Assembly (NCBI GenBank): GCA_019055375.1
Contig: JAHQIW010000957.1
Span: 161,799 to 225,798 of the forward strand
Source of the DNA: Parelaphostrongylus tenuis
Taxonomy: Eukaryota; Nematoda; Chromadorea; Rhabditida; Metastrongylidae
DNA length: 64,000 nt
Direction: 5' to 3'
Both the position numbers and the translations under genes were made by a program. The notes under the pieces are model-generated. The model was given only the letters and a program-made list of their open reading frames with translations. It made no database searches and had not been told where the DNA came from. Below, one piece after another: positions 50,901 through 61,449 of the stretch (position 1 is its first letter; the number at the start of each line of letters is the position of its first letter).

Positions 50901-53900
50901 GTTGTTAGAAAATTTCAATTCTTTCTAGTTGATAAATTTGGTGCTTAATGCCGCAGTGTTAAAATTCATGAGGAAATCTAATTGTTATGAGATATTTGTA
51001 GTCGATAAGATTTCCTTATTCAATTGCTTTTTCCAGTAGTGATAAGGTAATTCTTCATATATTTCTTATCCATCTTCTTCATCTTCAGTCGCAGAGAGAG
51101 TGATAGCAGAACAATAGTTGTGCGCTGGTTAACACGCGCCTTCGAAAAGAGTGAAACGCGGATTCGACTCTTCTACGAAGTTTGAAATTTTCTCATCAAT
51201 CAACATTATTAGATGCGTAACTCCATTTAGAAATGATTACATGTACGCAAAATATGTTTTAACAAATTAAATTTTCAGTTGTAATATATGTTACAGAATG
51301 AATATCAGCATTTTCACGTCATTTATAGAGATAACGAGATTCTCAGCGCAGCTGAAGCAACACGTGAGTTATTCTAAGACTTTTAAGGAGGATCAGTGCA
51401 TGGAAACGATAAGAATGCAAAAAGTATTGAAATCCACACAGTAACGTGAGATGACGGGTTGAAAGGAATAATAGCAAAATTTTATTTCTACTCTGATGAA
51501 ATAGCACTTGTACATCGTTCGGGAGAAATCCTTCATATAGATTTTGCGGCGCTAGGAATTGATCCACTTTTCACTTTCACAAGCTTGGAGTGATGCGACG
51601 GAATTCCCATTTTTTCGAGAGTCAAGTTCCACTCCCAAGCAATCGGTGCTTCGCGTATGCTCTACCGCCCATATGTAACAAAGTGATAGTGGCGGGCTAC
51701 ATAAGTTCGAACAATTAATATTAATGCACCAATATCTGCTTCAATGGTAGTTTTCGCTTATAAGGGGACCAAATGAATATTAGACATTATTTGCTGAACA
51801 AAAATCTTTCATAGGGGTTTCAGCAATCTTTCAAAAGTTTAATTCTTTGATTAACGCGTCAGGTCTCTGGTTTTGCGAAACACCCTTTTGTAAGGCCGTA
51901 AAATCCAAAATAAAATTGGTTTCACATCGGCAGCGCCGACATTTTCATTACGTATATAACTCGCTGGAAGCACGAAAAGCATACAACGTGTAGAGCAAAT
52001 CTGCTAGCATTTGAATCAATCACTTTATCTCGAGTTTCTTTCAAAGTGGAAAAAAATACTTATTTGAATAAAAGTAGCACCCCACATGTCTGACCCTCAG
52101 GTCATTAATCAATCGCAACTCCGCCCCTCCACCCACCCCCTCAGATAGATTAGCGGTAAACAGACGCTTCGATATGTGAAAACAGTCATATTTTCACTGC
52201 TGAACTGGCAACGAAATGGTCTTTCCAAAAAGTAAGGGGAGCATTAAAATCATTGAATCTTACGGTATCGAAGGATTACTAATAGTCTAAAAAAAGAAAT
52301 CTGTCCCGCTACGTGTGAAATACAAATAAATTTTTTTTCTAGAGTGCTCTCAGAAGAGCTTCTTCAAAAAGCAAACACATTTTTGAGTTATTTGAGAGTT
52401 GCAACGACAGAGTACTAACACTCTGAGAAAACAGTCTTGCTCAGAGAAGTATGAGTGAGACCAGGAATAAAACGCGTGGTCATGTGGATCATAATTTTAT
52501 TCCTGATTTTACAACGCTACAAAAGGTTGATTTCATAACTGGCCGCGTGACTCGCTAGCTAGAGATTCAAGCTTTCAAATAATTGCTAAGACTGCTATGG
52601 AACATTCTTGTGCAGCGAATCAGATCGAATATTCATTTGTTCCCATATGACCGAAAAGCACCGCTTCAGTATACAGATTTTGCTGAATCCATGATGTCAA
52701 CATTTCACGATAGAAGAAAAATTAGTGAACTTAATCATGAGATTCATCCAGCAGTTGGTAGTGCTGTCGAAAATTGGATATGAAGAATTGTACGTGAGTC
52801 CAGCTGGTATTGTCTCACAAATCTGGAATCTGAAAAAAGTTATAGAGCACCATGTTCACTTTGTCACGGGCATTATTGACATCATTTTTTACTGGGGCCC
52901 ATACAAAAGACATTCATTTCGTCTTCTCAGCTAAATACTTGCCGGAATCCGGAGTCGGTTTGTGAATGATGGGATCTTAAGCTTTGATGAATCCTCTTGA
53001 CAAGTAATCAGCACTTGAAATACACTTTTGAAGTGTAACGTTACCGTATTGCATTTCGAGCCTTGTAAAAGTGGACGACTCGCCCACTGAAGAGATCTCG
53101 GTTATGAATAACTCGTCCATATTTAAGATCCCCGTTATTCACGCCTTTCCATTAGTATTCGGAGAGTGCTAACGCAGTGGTCGAGATATTGTCCAACAGG
53201 ATCTGGTTCCATTCATTGTGAGCAAAGCAACCCCGTTATCTCTCTGTGGTCGATACCGCACTTTTCGAAATGCGAAGCTCTTCAAAGCTCCTGCGATTTA
53301 CACTTCATAGACTCGAGATATTCGAATGTGAGAAAAGCCGAAATCCACTCTATATGTCATGTTTGGCTATGTCAAATGAAAATAAATGCCGAAATTTTCT
53401 AGTTTTTTTGTGAAATTATAATTATAAAGAATTCAACATGTCATGTGGTCTGTTGAGGGTCTCTTATACAGCCTGATACACGTGTTTCGACCTTACAGTC
53501 TTGTCAGTCGGGCAAAACTCTTCGTCTTCAGCCAATCTTATCGGGAGTCCCTACTCTCGTTATAAAGAGGTAGGCGATGACGAACGATTTACGCAATCGC
53601 CGTCAAGTGAAAAATCACAAGATCGGCAATTTTCGACGCTCGATTGTTTCTGGATGGTATTTTCGTATTATCATACCACTTATTTCGAGTGTTAAATTAA
53701 GATTGCGCTCAACTTTTAAATTACAAAAATACCAGCCAAGAGCAATCAAGTGTCAAAAATTACCGATCTTGTGATTTTTCACTTGACGGCGATTATGTAA
53801 ACCGTTCGTCGTCGTTTACCTCTCTCTAGGGAGATTAGGGACTTCCGAGAGAACTGGCTTTAGACGAAGGGTTCTGCCCAACTGACGAGACTGTATGGTC

Positions 53901-55751
53901 GAAACACGTGTATCGGCTTTACAAGAGCCCATTAACAGACCATATGACGTGTTAGCTCAGATAATAATAATGATATATATAGAAAGAATTCAATTTTGAG
54001 TGGGCACCAACTTGCAATTTGTTCCGCATTGTTCCGGTTGCGGAGGCTCGCATGTTTTGTTGGCCGGTAATGGGCCTTCGTGTCGCTTACTTGGCTGCTT
54101 CACTTCGAAATAGTAGACCTGAATCGACTCCTTATCATATCTGTTCGAACCGATAACGTTTGAGTCCATCACGAAACGTTTAATATATGTTTTATGATTG
54201 ATGGCAGTATTTTTTCGACAACCGCTGCACTTGAAAAGCTGAAAAGTTTATAGGCTTAGAAAAGATGCCTTTACTCATTGCTTTCTTGTTGTAAATGTTT
54301 CTTTTGAATAAGTATTTGACCTGCAATTCCACTGGAAAATCAACAATTTGCGCAAGTATGTAGTAGCAACACGAAGAGCCGTGGCCAAATGGTTGTGATG
54401 CTTGTTGCGGAGCGAGACGGGGCTGATCCCCAACCTCCAACACTTTCCGGCAGTTAACATTGAATGCCCTATGGAACGCCACATCCAGGCTATCCTCGAG
54501 GTTGCAAAGGACTCGTTCAACCACTACTTTACAGCGCTCAAAAAGAAGAAAAACGAAATGTGTGCTAGAATGACTGGGATTCGCATAGTGAAAAAGATGT
54601 GAGACGGAAGAAATGAAGTGAAAGAAAGAAGATGTAGTAGCAACAGGTTGCGTAAAAATTATTGTTCACTATCGCTTAGGTACAGAGGCTAAATTTTGAG
54701 ATTGAACTTAAGTCTACTTCAAACTGAATGTCGTCTTGGGCTGGCAAGAAATGATCCGAACTTTTTCGTTCTTGGGCAGATTTATCCTGTTTTTCCAACA
54801 AATGAAAACAAGAAAAAGTGATCAATCAAAGTATCTTCTTTGACCTCTGGTCAGTTCCTCTCACTTTTCCGACAATTTCATGATTCCACGGAATGATTCA
54901 AATTCGTCGGCCAGCGCGCGAGTCTTCAACTACGGAAACGTGTCAGTTGCATTCGGAGCAGCATGTCGGTCAATATCTTATGGGTGGCCGGCTCCTTTCT
55001 TGTGAGTCAAATCTCTATTTGCAGCCTTGAACTCATTGAAACAATCAAAAACTACAGTTATCTTGACTGTTTTGTCATCGCACGCCTCATTAATCCGGCG
55101 AAAAGTCTTGGCAGCACTTGAACCTAAGCGATACCCATGTATCATCAAAAAACGTTTTCTCTGTGGACAATTCCATCTTGGAACAAATGTACAAGTGCTA
55201 GATATCAAAGTAACCGCAGATAGCTGCTTCAAAAGACAGTGAAACCAAAATTTCAAATGCATGAAAAAATTGTCTACAGTAGCGAAGAATTCCGGAAATC
55301 TTCTTTCCAACCCACTAAGACTCATTTTGAAGCGGTAGGAAAGCAGGGTTATGGAAATCGAAGTGATCGGGAAGAATGACGTTATTGACTTTGCATTTCT
55401 AAACGATGTGATTGTTCTTTCCAGAACCACCTCAGGTCCGAGTTTCGCTTGTATTTCAACAATTTTGTGGTTATGCTTCACATCGCACCCTACCACGGAA
55501 AAAAGAATGGGCACTAGATAAAGTTTAAAACATTGCTGGCTTCAAGCTAGAAGCAACATCTATCTCTGCATCAAATGCAGTGTATTTGATAGATCTTAGA
55601 AATTAAATATTAACGTGTAGAATTCTTTGTGTGCTTTTATGGTTCATGATTTTTTTTTGTTTTCAAATGATCTCACCGCCAACCAAATGCCTGAGGTTAC
55701 CAACACGCTCAGAATCGCTGTTGTGGCATGTCCGCAGATGCCACAAGCCAT
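35939..55751 (-). CDS. PLD3/PLD4-like phospholipase D family protein, 16 exons
   Basis: Exons: 55751-55677, 54118-54012, 52829-52731, 50053-49950, 48440-48359, 43945-43870, 42541-42445, 41716-41604, 40863-40776, 40719-40642, 39507-39443, 38665-38608, 38491-38401 (or 38389), 38320-38189, 36411-36302, 36031-35939. Product about 488 residues, the size of human PLD3. In order: N-terminal anchor ([20 protein letters not shown]); Cys-rich stem ([13 protein letters not shown]); ETIPAG, like the ESIPEG of PLD3; IGSFYWSL; the first HKD motif, HTKAWAVD then [29 protein letters not shown]; the second [11 protein letters not shown] then [10 protein letters not shown] (Glu replaces Asp, as in PLD3); and [14 protein letters not shown]. 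Family members are type II membrane proteins of endosomes and lysosomes, and PLD3/4 act as 5'-3' exonucleases on single-stranded nucleic acid. That role is inferred here. Every junction closes in phase except exon 3/4, off by one base. Confidence 0.9.
36893..37170 (+). repeat. SINE-like repeat E, full copy in PLD intron 14
   Basis: The head GCGGCTCAATGGCTAGAGGT (A-box) and GACGGTTCGATCTCGCGC (B-box) are tRNA-like. The body has GGTACCGGGGCTGATCCC, GGCCACTGCGAGTCATTGTG and AATCACCTCGAATGAAGC. The 67-codon frame at 36901-37104 is a repeat artefact. Confidence 0.75.
37845..38090. mobile_element. MITE family C copy in PLD intron 14
   Basis: Left arm TTTCGACGGTTTCGATCGCC then TCATCAGAGCCACACGCC. 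The right arm, inverted, is GTGTGACTCTGATGAGGTGG then GCAAAACCACCGAAA. It ends about 100 bp from exon 14. Confidence 0.7.
39682..40399. mobile_element. Foldback element family A in PLD intron 10
   Basis: The ends TTCCCGTTAGACGGCACGG and (inverted) TTTTCCGTTAGACTGCACT agree. Inner blocks GAATCTCTGGCTAGCGCGG and, inverted, GCGCTATACAGAGATTTAAG mark the family. Confidence 0.75.
41905..42290 (-). repeat. tRNA-like composite repeat F, two heads, in PLD intron 7
   Basis: Two minus-strand heads (about 42284-42210 with GCGGGTTCGATTCCCGCC, and 41990-41915 with CTTGGTGGTGTAATGGTAGA) are separated by the same spacer as at 34.5 kb (GGTGGCTAATAGCTAACAT and relatives) and followed by TTTTTGCTCACCACTAATTC. 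It is collinear with the plus-strand copy at 34.5-34.87 kb. Confidence 0.7.
43132..43284 (-). pseudogene. Decayed copy of a PLD exon 13/14 segment in intron 6
   Basis: After a GATAG acceptor the frame is open for 50 codons to a TAA. It contains [20 protein letters not shown], which follows the PLD3 pattern of a LxALxxxxxHxxIxVKLFVV strand, and then [13 protein letters not shown] at the position of the second HKD motif. The catalytic His-x-Lys-x4-Asp/Glu is not preserved. Exons 6 and 7 join in perfect phase across this segment, so it is not a needed exon. It could be a relic of a duplicated PLD gene or an alternative 3' end. Confidence 0.5.
44518..45291. mobile_element. Foldback element family A in PLD intron 5
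   Basis: The right end (..CGCCGTCTAACGGGAAAG) is the inverse of the family end CTTTCCCGTTAGACGGCG; the left end is TTCTCTAACGGTACTTTTCC. Inner blocks AATCTCTCGCTAGCGCGGCA and, inverted, ACGCTAGCCAAAATTTCAAG fit the family. Confidence 0.7.
46480..47060 (+). pseudogene. RTE-type LINE relic lacking the reverse-transcriptase core
   Basis: Across frames the plus strand reads [11 protein letters not shown] and ARAAGKWNQ, then [40 protein letters not shown], then [23 protein letters not shown] and [18 protein letters not shown]. The first part matches the linker before the RT domain of nematode RTE elements (SELAKRCREAIKEDL..). The later part matches the region after the FADD box (ERMLTEFDETC..IGL). 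The roughly 200-residue catalytic RT core between them is deleted, and stops and frameshifts interrupt the rest. It lies in PLD intron 5, antisense to the gene. Confidence 0.8.
47965..48070 (+). repeat. Short dispersed repeat H, second copy
   Basis: TGTCCCCTTGTAAGGGATTG and GCTGAACCGAAAGACACC correspond to the copy at 31985. A tRNA-like degenerate head follows at about 48205-48260 (TGCTAACGCGCGCG and a GATTTTGATTCTCGTCCC B-box). Confidence 0.45.
48653..49334. mobile_element. Foldback element family A in PLD intron 4
   Basis: The left end GGCTCTAGACGGCAAAAAA and the right end, inverted, TTCTATCAGACAGCGACAT are decayed versions of the family ends. The inner block ACTAGAGATTTAAGCTTTCG is shared with other copies. 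Confidence 0.6.
51115..51190 (+). repeat. Degenerate tRNA-like head
   Basis: TGCGCTGGTTAACACGCGCC and GCGGATTCGACTCTTC keep the A- and B-box spacing, with a TTTCTCATCAATCAACATTA tail. In PLD intron 3. Confidence 0.45.
51761..52667. mobile_element. Foldback element family A in PLD intron 3
   Basis: The left end CTTATAAGGGGACCAAATGA and right end (..TCATTTGTTCCCATATGA) are inverted copies. GCTAGCTAGAGATTCAAGCT near the right end is the family block. The element ends about 60 bp from exon 3. Confidence 0.7.
53432..53959. mobile_element. MITE family B, full copy with arms over 200 bp, in PLD intron 2
   Basis: TTCAACATGTCATGTGGTCT at the left and the inverse, ..AGACCATATGACGTGTTAGC, at the right. 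The arms continue through GATACACGTGTTTCGACC and CCGTCAAGTGAAAAATCACA to the centre. The right arm holds TGTGATTTTTCACTTGACGG as the reverse complement. It ends 52 bp from exon 2. Confidence 0.85.
54375..54600 (+). repeat. SINE-like repeat D in PLD intron 1
   Basis: The head GCCGTGGCCAAATGGTTGTG, then CCCCAACCTCCAACACTTTC, GCCCTATGGAACGCCACATC and AAAAAGAAGAAAAACGAAAT. It is collinear with the three minus-strand copies at 8.35, 10.7 and 21.2 kb. The 110- and 81-codon frames across it are repeat artefacts. Confidence 0.75.
54978..55514 (-). other. Long open frame of unknown status in PLD intron 1
   Basis: 178 codons without a stop, the longest frame in the window, and it starts with ATG. It reads [20 protein letters not shown] near its start and [20 protein letters not shown] near its end. 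I recognise no domain. A second frame is open on the plus strand for 71 codons at 55027-55242. It is not needed for the PLD protein, because exons 1 and 2 join in phase 0 without it. Confidence 0.3.
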
Positions 55752-55766
55752 CTTTCTAAAATGATT
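55752..55766 (-). promoter_or_regulatory. Probable spliced-leader acceptor of the PLD gene
   Basis: The minus strand reads GAAATCATTTTAG then AAAG and the ATG. A 3' splice site four bases before the start codon, without an upstream donor, fits nematode trans-splicing. If correct, no promoter need lie immediately upstream. Confidence 0.5.
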
Positions 55767-55999
55767 TCAGTCGATAAAACCAATCTGGCCAAATTGTTTT
55801 TTTTTTTGCGAAGATAAATGAAGAGTAACGGAAACTTGGATATGATGAAAATACCAAAACAACGAAATTAAAAGACGAAGCCAGGCAAATGACTTGTATA
55901 GGAAAACCAATCAAAAATTAACACGCAGAGAGTGGTAATTAGTGTTTTGGTAGTCCTCGTTAGGTGTTAGAAAAATTACATGATGTGGGAACAGCTCTT

Positions 56000-58350
56000 A
56001 AACAATTTCTCAACTTGCTTCGCAAAATGTTACAAAGTAACCATAAGAGGAGTGCAGGAAATGAAATCGCTGCCCGCTTAAAATTTCAGGTGTATCAATT
56101 TTCAATCAAATTACGCCTCAGAGTTTGATGTACGCAATGAGTACAACTTAACCGTTCTACAGAAGAAATTCGACTTTCATAAGAAGCATTAGTACTAAAA
56201 AGAAAGATGTCGGTCTCAAAAAATAGTCGACTTTCCGCTGCAAGGCCCACTACAGATAGTATACACAACTTTACGTGCCCTTACTTTCTCAATAGTGTTG
56301 TTTACATGAACTGTGGTAAGTGAAGAAAATTGCTTACAGTTGCACTTTTTCATATTTCATCGTGAGAAAGGCAATAAAACGTGTTTATTAAAAAGTGCAC
56401 TGCAGTAGAAATGAGGTCTTTTCAATGACGCACGAGCGCTAACTAGTTTTCACTTCTCTCATGTCAGGAAGTAGTAAAAATTTGTCTAGGAGAAAGAAAG
56501 AACTGAGCCGACGATAATCCTTAATTCATTGTGTAAACTTAACCATTTATTTCTACAATGCTTAGTGAAGTTGAATGTGTGACACATCATTGACGGATTG
56601 AAAAACTCCTAGTATTTCAATCGCATCTTTTATTTCAATATAACTGTCATGAAAGAGACTGAAATCCATTTTGGCTTATAAATGTCGCATGTTCTACGAG
56701 AGGAGAATAATTGAGAGCTCTCCCGATTTCAAGGAGAACAAAAATCAGCACCTGCATAAAGCTCTGACAAAATCTACATTTATCTTAGCAAAAATCTATA
56801 ATCCTTTTCACGAAAAATTCGACGCGATGAAGTAAGTATATGGATGACTAGCATTTTTCTCAAAACAATGCGATTTGCAGAATGGTTAGGTACGATTTAA
56901 TAATGCATCGGGTCGACACGACATAATATATCAAGAATGGAGTGGTTAGAGCCAATTCAACTCTCTTATAATAGAATTGCATTTCATAAAAAGGTACACT
57001 TGCCCTGACTCTAGGATACTGACCTAAGTCCTTGTATTGATCACTACGAGTCCAATAACATTTTCCACTCTTTTGACACAGAAAACAGTACGATGATTCG
57101 ATCAATTCCTAATTTTAATAAATACTTCGGAAGCCAATTCATCACTTACACAAAACTTCAAAGAATTGTAATGAAGGTATACTTTCTCCAGAAACGAGAC
57201 CCTTGGTGGGTTTGTGATATCGTCAAAGTTGATAAAAACATCAGCACAAAAAATCTTGAAGTATTTGCAATAAATTTCAAAAATTCAGCGATCATGTTTG
57301 CAATAATCCTGAATCGTTTGTTGATTACTGTTGAACACTAACGAGCTCAAACACTTCTGTTTCGAAAGGGTAAGGGCCAACAGAGGAAGACTGAGATGAG
57401 CGATGTATACGAAATCAGCTATTTTACCATGGCCATTTGAGTCATAGGCGTTTTTGAGCAGCATTTGAGATTCATGACCACATATACAGAACGTAGAATA
57501 TCGAAACACTATCAATTACACAAACAATATTGATTATTTGTTAATTGGGGCAAGGCCAAAACCATGTCCATCAGTTTTCAGGAAGTTGCAGAAAAAAATG
57601 AACTTGAGGAGGAGTGTTTTGTGATCACATATAATCTTAGCGTCATGCTCAGGCGGATTTTTTGACCAGAGCCAAGCACTTTTTTAACTCCACGGTCTCC
57701 ACTAATAACGGGAAGATAGGATATGAACGAAATAGTAAGCGCTTAAAAAAGCAGCTTTTTCATGCGAACGATATTTGCGCACCGAATTTTTCTTTTTTTA
57801 TTTTGGGTTATAATAATCTCTGATTGAGTAGGCTGCGCGTCGATCTAGGCTATGAGGAAAGCAGAATAGCCGAAAAGTTAACGATTGTGATTTAATCGTC
57901 TTATAAGGACCCCGTGTCCGCTCGTCAACAATATGTATTAGTCACCAGTGCCAAGCTTGCCAGAAGGTCGACTTGGGAACAGCTCTAAAACGAAATATTG
58001 AGTTGCCTTTCCAACGGCGATAAAATAAATCCATGACTACGTCCGACATTGATGGCAGGTCGTTCCCTTAGCAGTAAGATGTTTTATACTAAGCAGACAC
58101 AGTAATTTATGTCTCTTATCGAGTATTCGTGAGAAACAGAGTTAGCAACCAAACAAACCAGAGTTACCAGACAATGTTGAATGAACAGACGAAAACCCAC
58201 CTATTCGTTTGTCAGACTTGTTCAAGAAAATCTCTAATACGCTATGTGTAGATTGAAGAATAAAGCTTCTGGTGCTGATTAGTTTCTGAGAACCTGCCAT
58301 TCATTCGGCTTCATCAAGCAACGTCAAAGGTATTTGAACTCATGAACTGG
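56000..58350. other. No supported gene
   Basis: Two overlapping frames at 57105-56860 (minus, SSYCFLCQKSGKCYWTRSD) and 57093-57341 (plus, KRDPWWVCDIVKVDKN) look mildly protein-like, but no exon partner or family is visible. Confidence 0.35.
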
Positions 58351-58935
58351 CCCGTGCAATTATTTGGTGGTGGCCTGGAGATTCAAGTCAATGTTGCTAT
58401 TGTTCCATAGCAAGCCTGGTACCAAATTGTCGAATGGGATCAAGAGCCTCGTGAACCGGTACCCGGGATGGAGGCATAACAGCATGCTGTCTGTATTCGT
58501 CGAGTGAAGAGAACGGAAAGGTTCATTCCTAAAGCGGGAAAGCACAGATTATTGGATGCACTCCTTTAGGTCGCTGCTAAAAGACCGATGATAGATATAA
58601 GTGACAAGAAGATAATGGCAAACATGTTACCCAATAATGTTTCCATTAGATAGAAATACATACGAAACGGGATAGAGTCCTCTATCAGCAAAGATTAGGC
58701 TGCTTAATTAAATCATGAAGGAATATGTTTGATCGTGAAGCCTTAGTGATAGTCAGGAGCTCTTCTCAAAGAACTACAAACAATTTGCATTTAGTATAAG
58801 ACCCATTATTTCAATTGTCAACATGAAAAAAAAATTTCCTGTTTTTACAAAGATTTGAAATCTATGCCAAAAAAAAGCCGTGTGGCTCAGTATCCTAGCA
58901 GAGAAATTATTATTTAGGTTGAGTGAGATCAGTAG
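58350..58935 (+). repeat. Segmental duplication, copy 1
   Basis: Block order: TTCAAGTCAATGTTGCTATT, AAGCCTGGTACCAAATTGTC (a decayed repeat E body), ACAAGAAGATAATGGCAAAC, TTTCCATTAGATAGAAATAC, CCTGTTTTTACAAAGATTTG and GTGTGGCTCAGTATCCTAGC. The same order recurs at 59050-60445. Confidence 0.55.
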
Positions 58936-59049
58936 CCTAGAATATCTCGCAATAGTGTGTAGAAAAGCTTTAGTATGGAATCACTACGTGACCTGATTAG
59001 GTTTCTCGGAAGTTATCGTCTTCAAGAAACTGGTATTTCAATACAGGAC

Positions 59050-60445
59050 TGTGACATTACATGGCTGCCTACAGGATATTTCAAATCAATGTGACTATTC
59101 TCTAATGCAAGCCTAGTACCAAACTGTCGATTGGGATCATGGATTTGTGAAGTGGTGTGTGGGATCGGACTAAGGACTCAGTGTGTCTGGCAGGCCAGCT
59201 TTGCGCCACACTGGCCTATACATGACATATTATGGATGAAAAACAGCGTATGTGATTGTCGAGTAAGGAGAAGCGATTAGTTCATTCTTGTAACGAGCAC
59301 GCACAAATTGTGGCGTCTTTTCAGTTAAGGTTCAAGTACCGTTGATAGATTCAAATGCAAGAAGATGATGGTACTTATCTTAACCAAAAATGTTTCGGTA
59401 ATTTCCGTTAGAGAGCACGGGATGAACAGACGATCCCCCTTGCTGACGAAGACTTTCGTAAGAATTTTGGTAATGATTCGAAAGTTTAAATTTTTGGCTA
59501 GAGTGCTATATGGCCCTTTTTTGAAAACACCCTCTTATTACGCTGAAAATTCGAAATAAACTGATGTTTTATATCAGCCGCGCAATTTTACTCTTACTCG
59601 CTAGAAACATGAAAAGCATATAAAGGTGTAGAGGAAATCTCGTAGTGTCAGACTTATACCTTTGATGAGAAGTTTCTTTTAAAGCGAAAAAGAAATCCCT
59701 AATCAAATGACGAAAGTCGCACTTCGTGTGTGACTAGTCAACGCATTTCGATTAATCGACAGAAGGCCGCCGCATCGAATCTACGGCCGCTAGACTCTCC
59801 GACCATAGATTAGCCGGTAAACAAGAGTGTCGAATACGTTAAGCTCTATCTCATTTTCCCTGTCACACTTAAGAAAAACAGTCTCTCCAGAAAATAAGCA
59901 CAGTGTTGGAATTGCTGAATCTTACACTACCAAATCATTACTAATAGTCTGAAGAAAGAGCTCTGTCTTGCTAGAAACATGCGCGTGTGAGTCACAAATG
60001 TTTCCTTCCACTGAAGCGTTACAAAAAGATTTTTTGAAAAAAACTGCTGAGCAGCGCTTTAGCACAAAATTTAAGCTTTCAAATGATTGCAAAATTCCGT
60101 GGAAAGTCTTCATTCAAAGAATGGAATCATTTCTTCATCGCTTGCCACTCAAAGAAAAACTAACAATATTTTTATTAGATTAAAATGCTTACTGAACGAG
60201 GCAGAGTTTCCCACCACTCGAAGCTAGGATCTTTTTTACCTTAGAAAAAAGAATAGAAACTTCAATCATAAACCAGCAGTGCTAGTCACTAAATTTTTTT
60301 TTCGAACAACTGGAAATGATTTGTTTTTCCGCAAAAACCGTTATTACAATTGTTATAATGAAAAATGAGACTTCCTGTTTTTGCAAAAGTTTAGAATCTG
60401 TACCAAGAAGAAACACTGTGGCTCAATATCCTAGCAGCGAAAAAA
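59050..60445 (+). repeat. Segmental duplication, copy 2, carrying a foldback element
   Basis: TTCAAATCAATGTGACTATT, AAGCCTAGTACCAAACTGTC, GCAAGAAGATGATGGTACTT, then a foldback element, then CCTGTTTTTGCAAAAGTTTA and TGTGGCTCAATATCCTAGCA. It is collinear with copy 1 apart from the large central element. Confidence 0.55.
59403..60165. mobile_element. Foldback element family A
   Basis: The left end TTCCGTTAGAGAGCACGGGA is matched weakly by the inverted right end (TTTTTCTTTGAGTGGCAAGC). The inner blocks AAATTTTTGGCTAGAGTGCT and, inverted, AGCGCTTTAGCACAAAATTT then AAGCTTTCAAATG place it in the family. Confidence 0.6.
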
Positions 60446-61449
60446 TTATTCAAGTTTGCAATAGCGTTAGATACCTATGATAGGAATCACTACCTGCTCG
60501 AATTGGGCTTCCGCGAAGGTTTTCGCTTTGTAAAAACTGGCACCTTGCCTACGGAACTGACACTGATAGGAAAAAATTTCCCTGATACTAAAAGTATTAT
60601 AATCAGGCAAATAAGATAGATAACGCTGTTTAGGAATGTGCATGTGACAGGTGAAAGACGGAGTTTACTTATTTATGACTATGGCCGATAAGAATCGACC
60701 GAAGTCCACATCATTACTATCTCTACAAATGCCAACCCACTTCTGAGCAGCGCAGTTAGGGGTTTATAATAAGGTCAAAACTGACTTTCCTGGACGGCAT
60801 GTCCATCAGAGTGCTGAGGCGTGCATAACGTTAAGTGATACGCAAGATACTGTAACCTAAGTGGGAGTTGAACGCATCACACCTATCTCGGAGGACGTAC
60901 TGATCACTACATTATCGGATGTCGTGCTTTGCTATCACTTTTTCTGCGACTCAAGGTATGCTGTCAAAAAGTCCTCGTCAGTTATATTCAGTCATGACAT
61001 CATTACACTTCTACTAATACAATTTAATAAAGAGTTATTGTTCCATAAAAATCAATCAGATTTGCAGTAGCTTCATATTAATCGAGCAGATTTGTGATGA
61101 GTGGCTCATAATTGCTCAGCACTTGGCAAAACCCGTTATAAGTAGGTTAGCGATACGTAGATAAAAAGTGAATGAACGTAGAATGCACTGTACTGTAAGA
61201 CGCTTAAATCGGCAGATTCAACCAGAAGCATTCGGTCGCACATAGTGCTCATCTAAAAGAGTTCGCTTTAGCTTCTTTCTGCGATGCTCGGATGAGTGTT
61301 GTTATCGCCCGAACATCTCTTTGCCAATTCTGTATTCTATTAAGTCGGTCCATTACTTTTGGTACTGAAGCAATAAACACCATATTTATTGACAGTACTT
61401 AAAATTGCATGATTACGGCATCGTTCAATTATGCAATTTCTTATGAACA

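Noticed and set aside
53501..53774. Plus-strand frames of 64-65 codons
   Set aside because: They are inside MITE family B; the related text at 16.5 and 62.9 kb gives similar frames.
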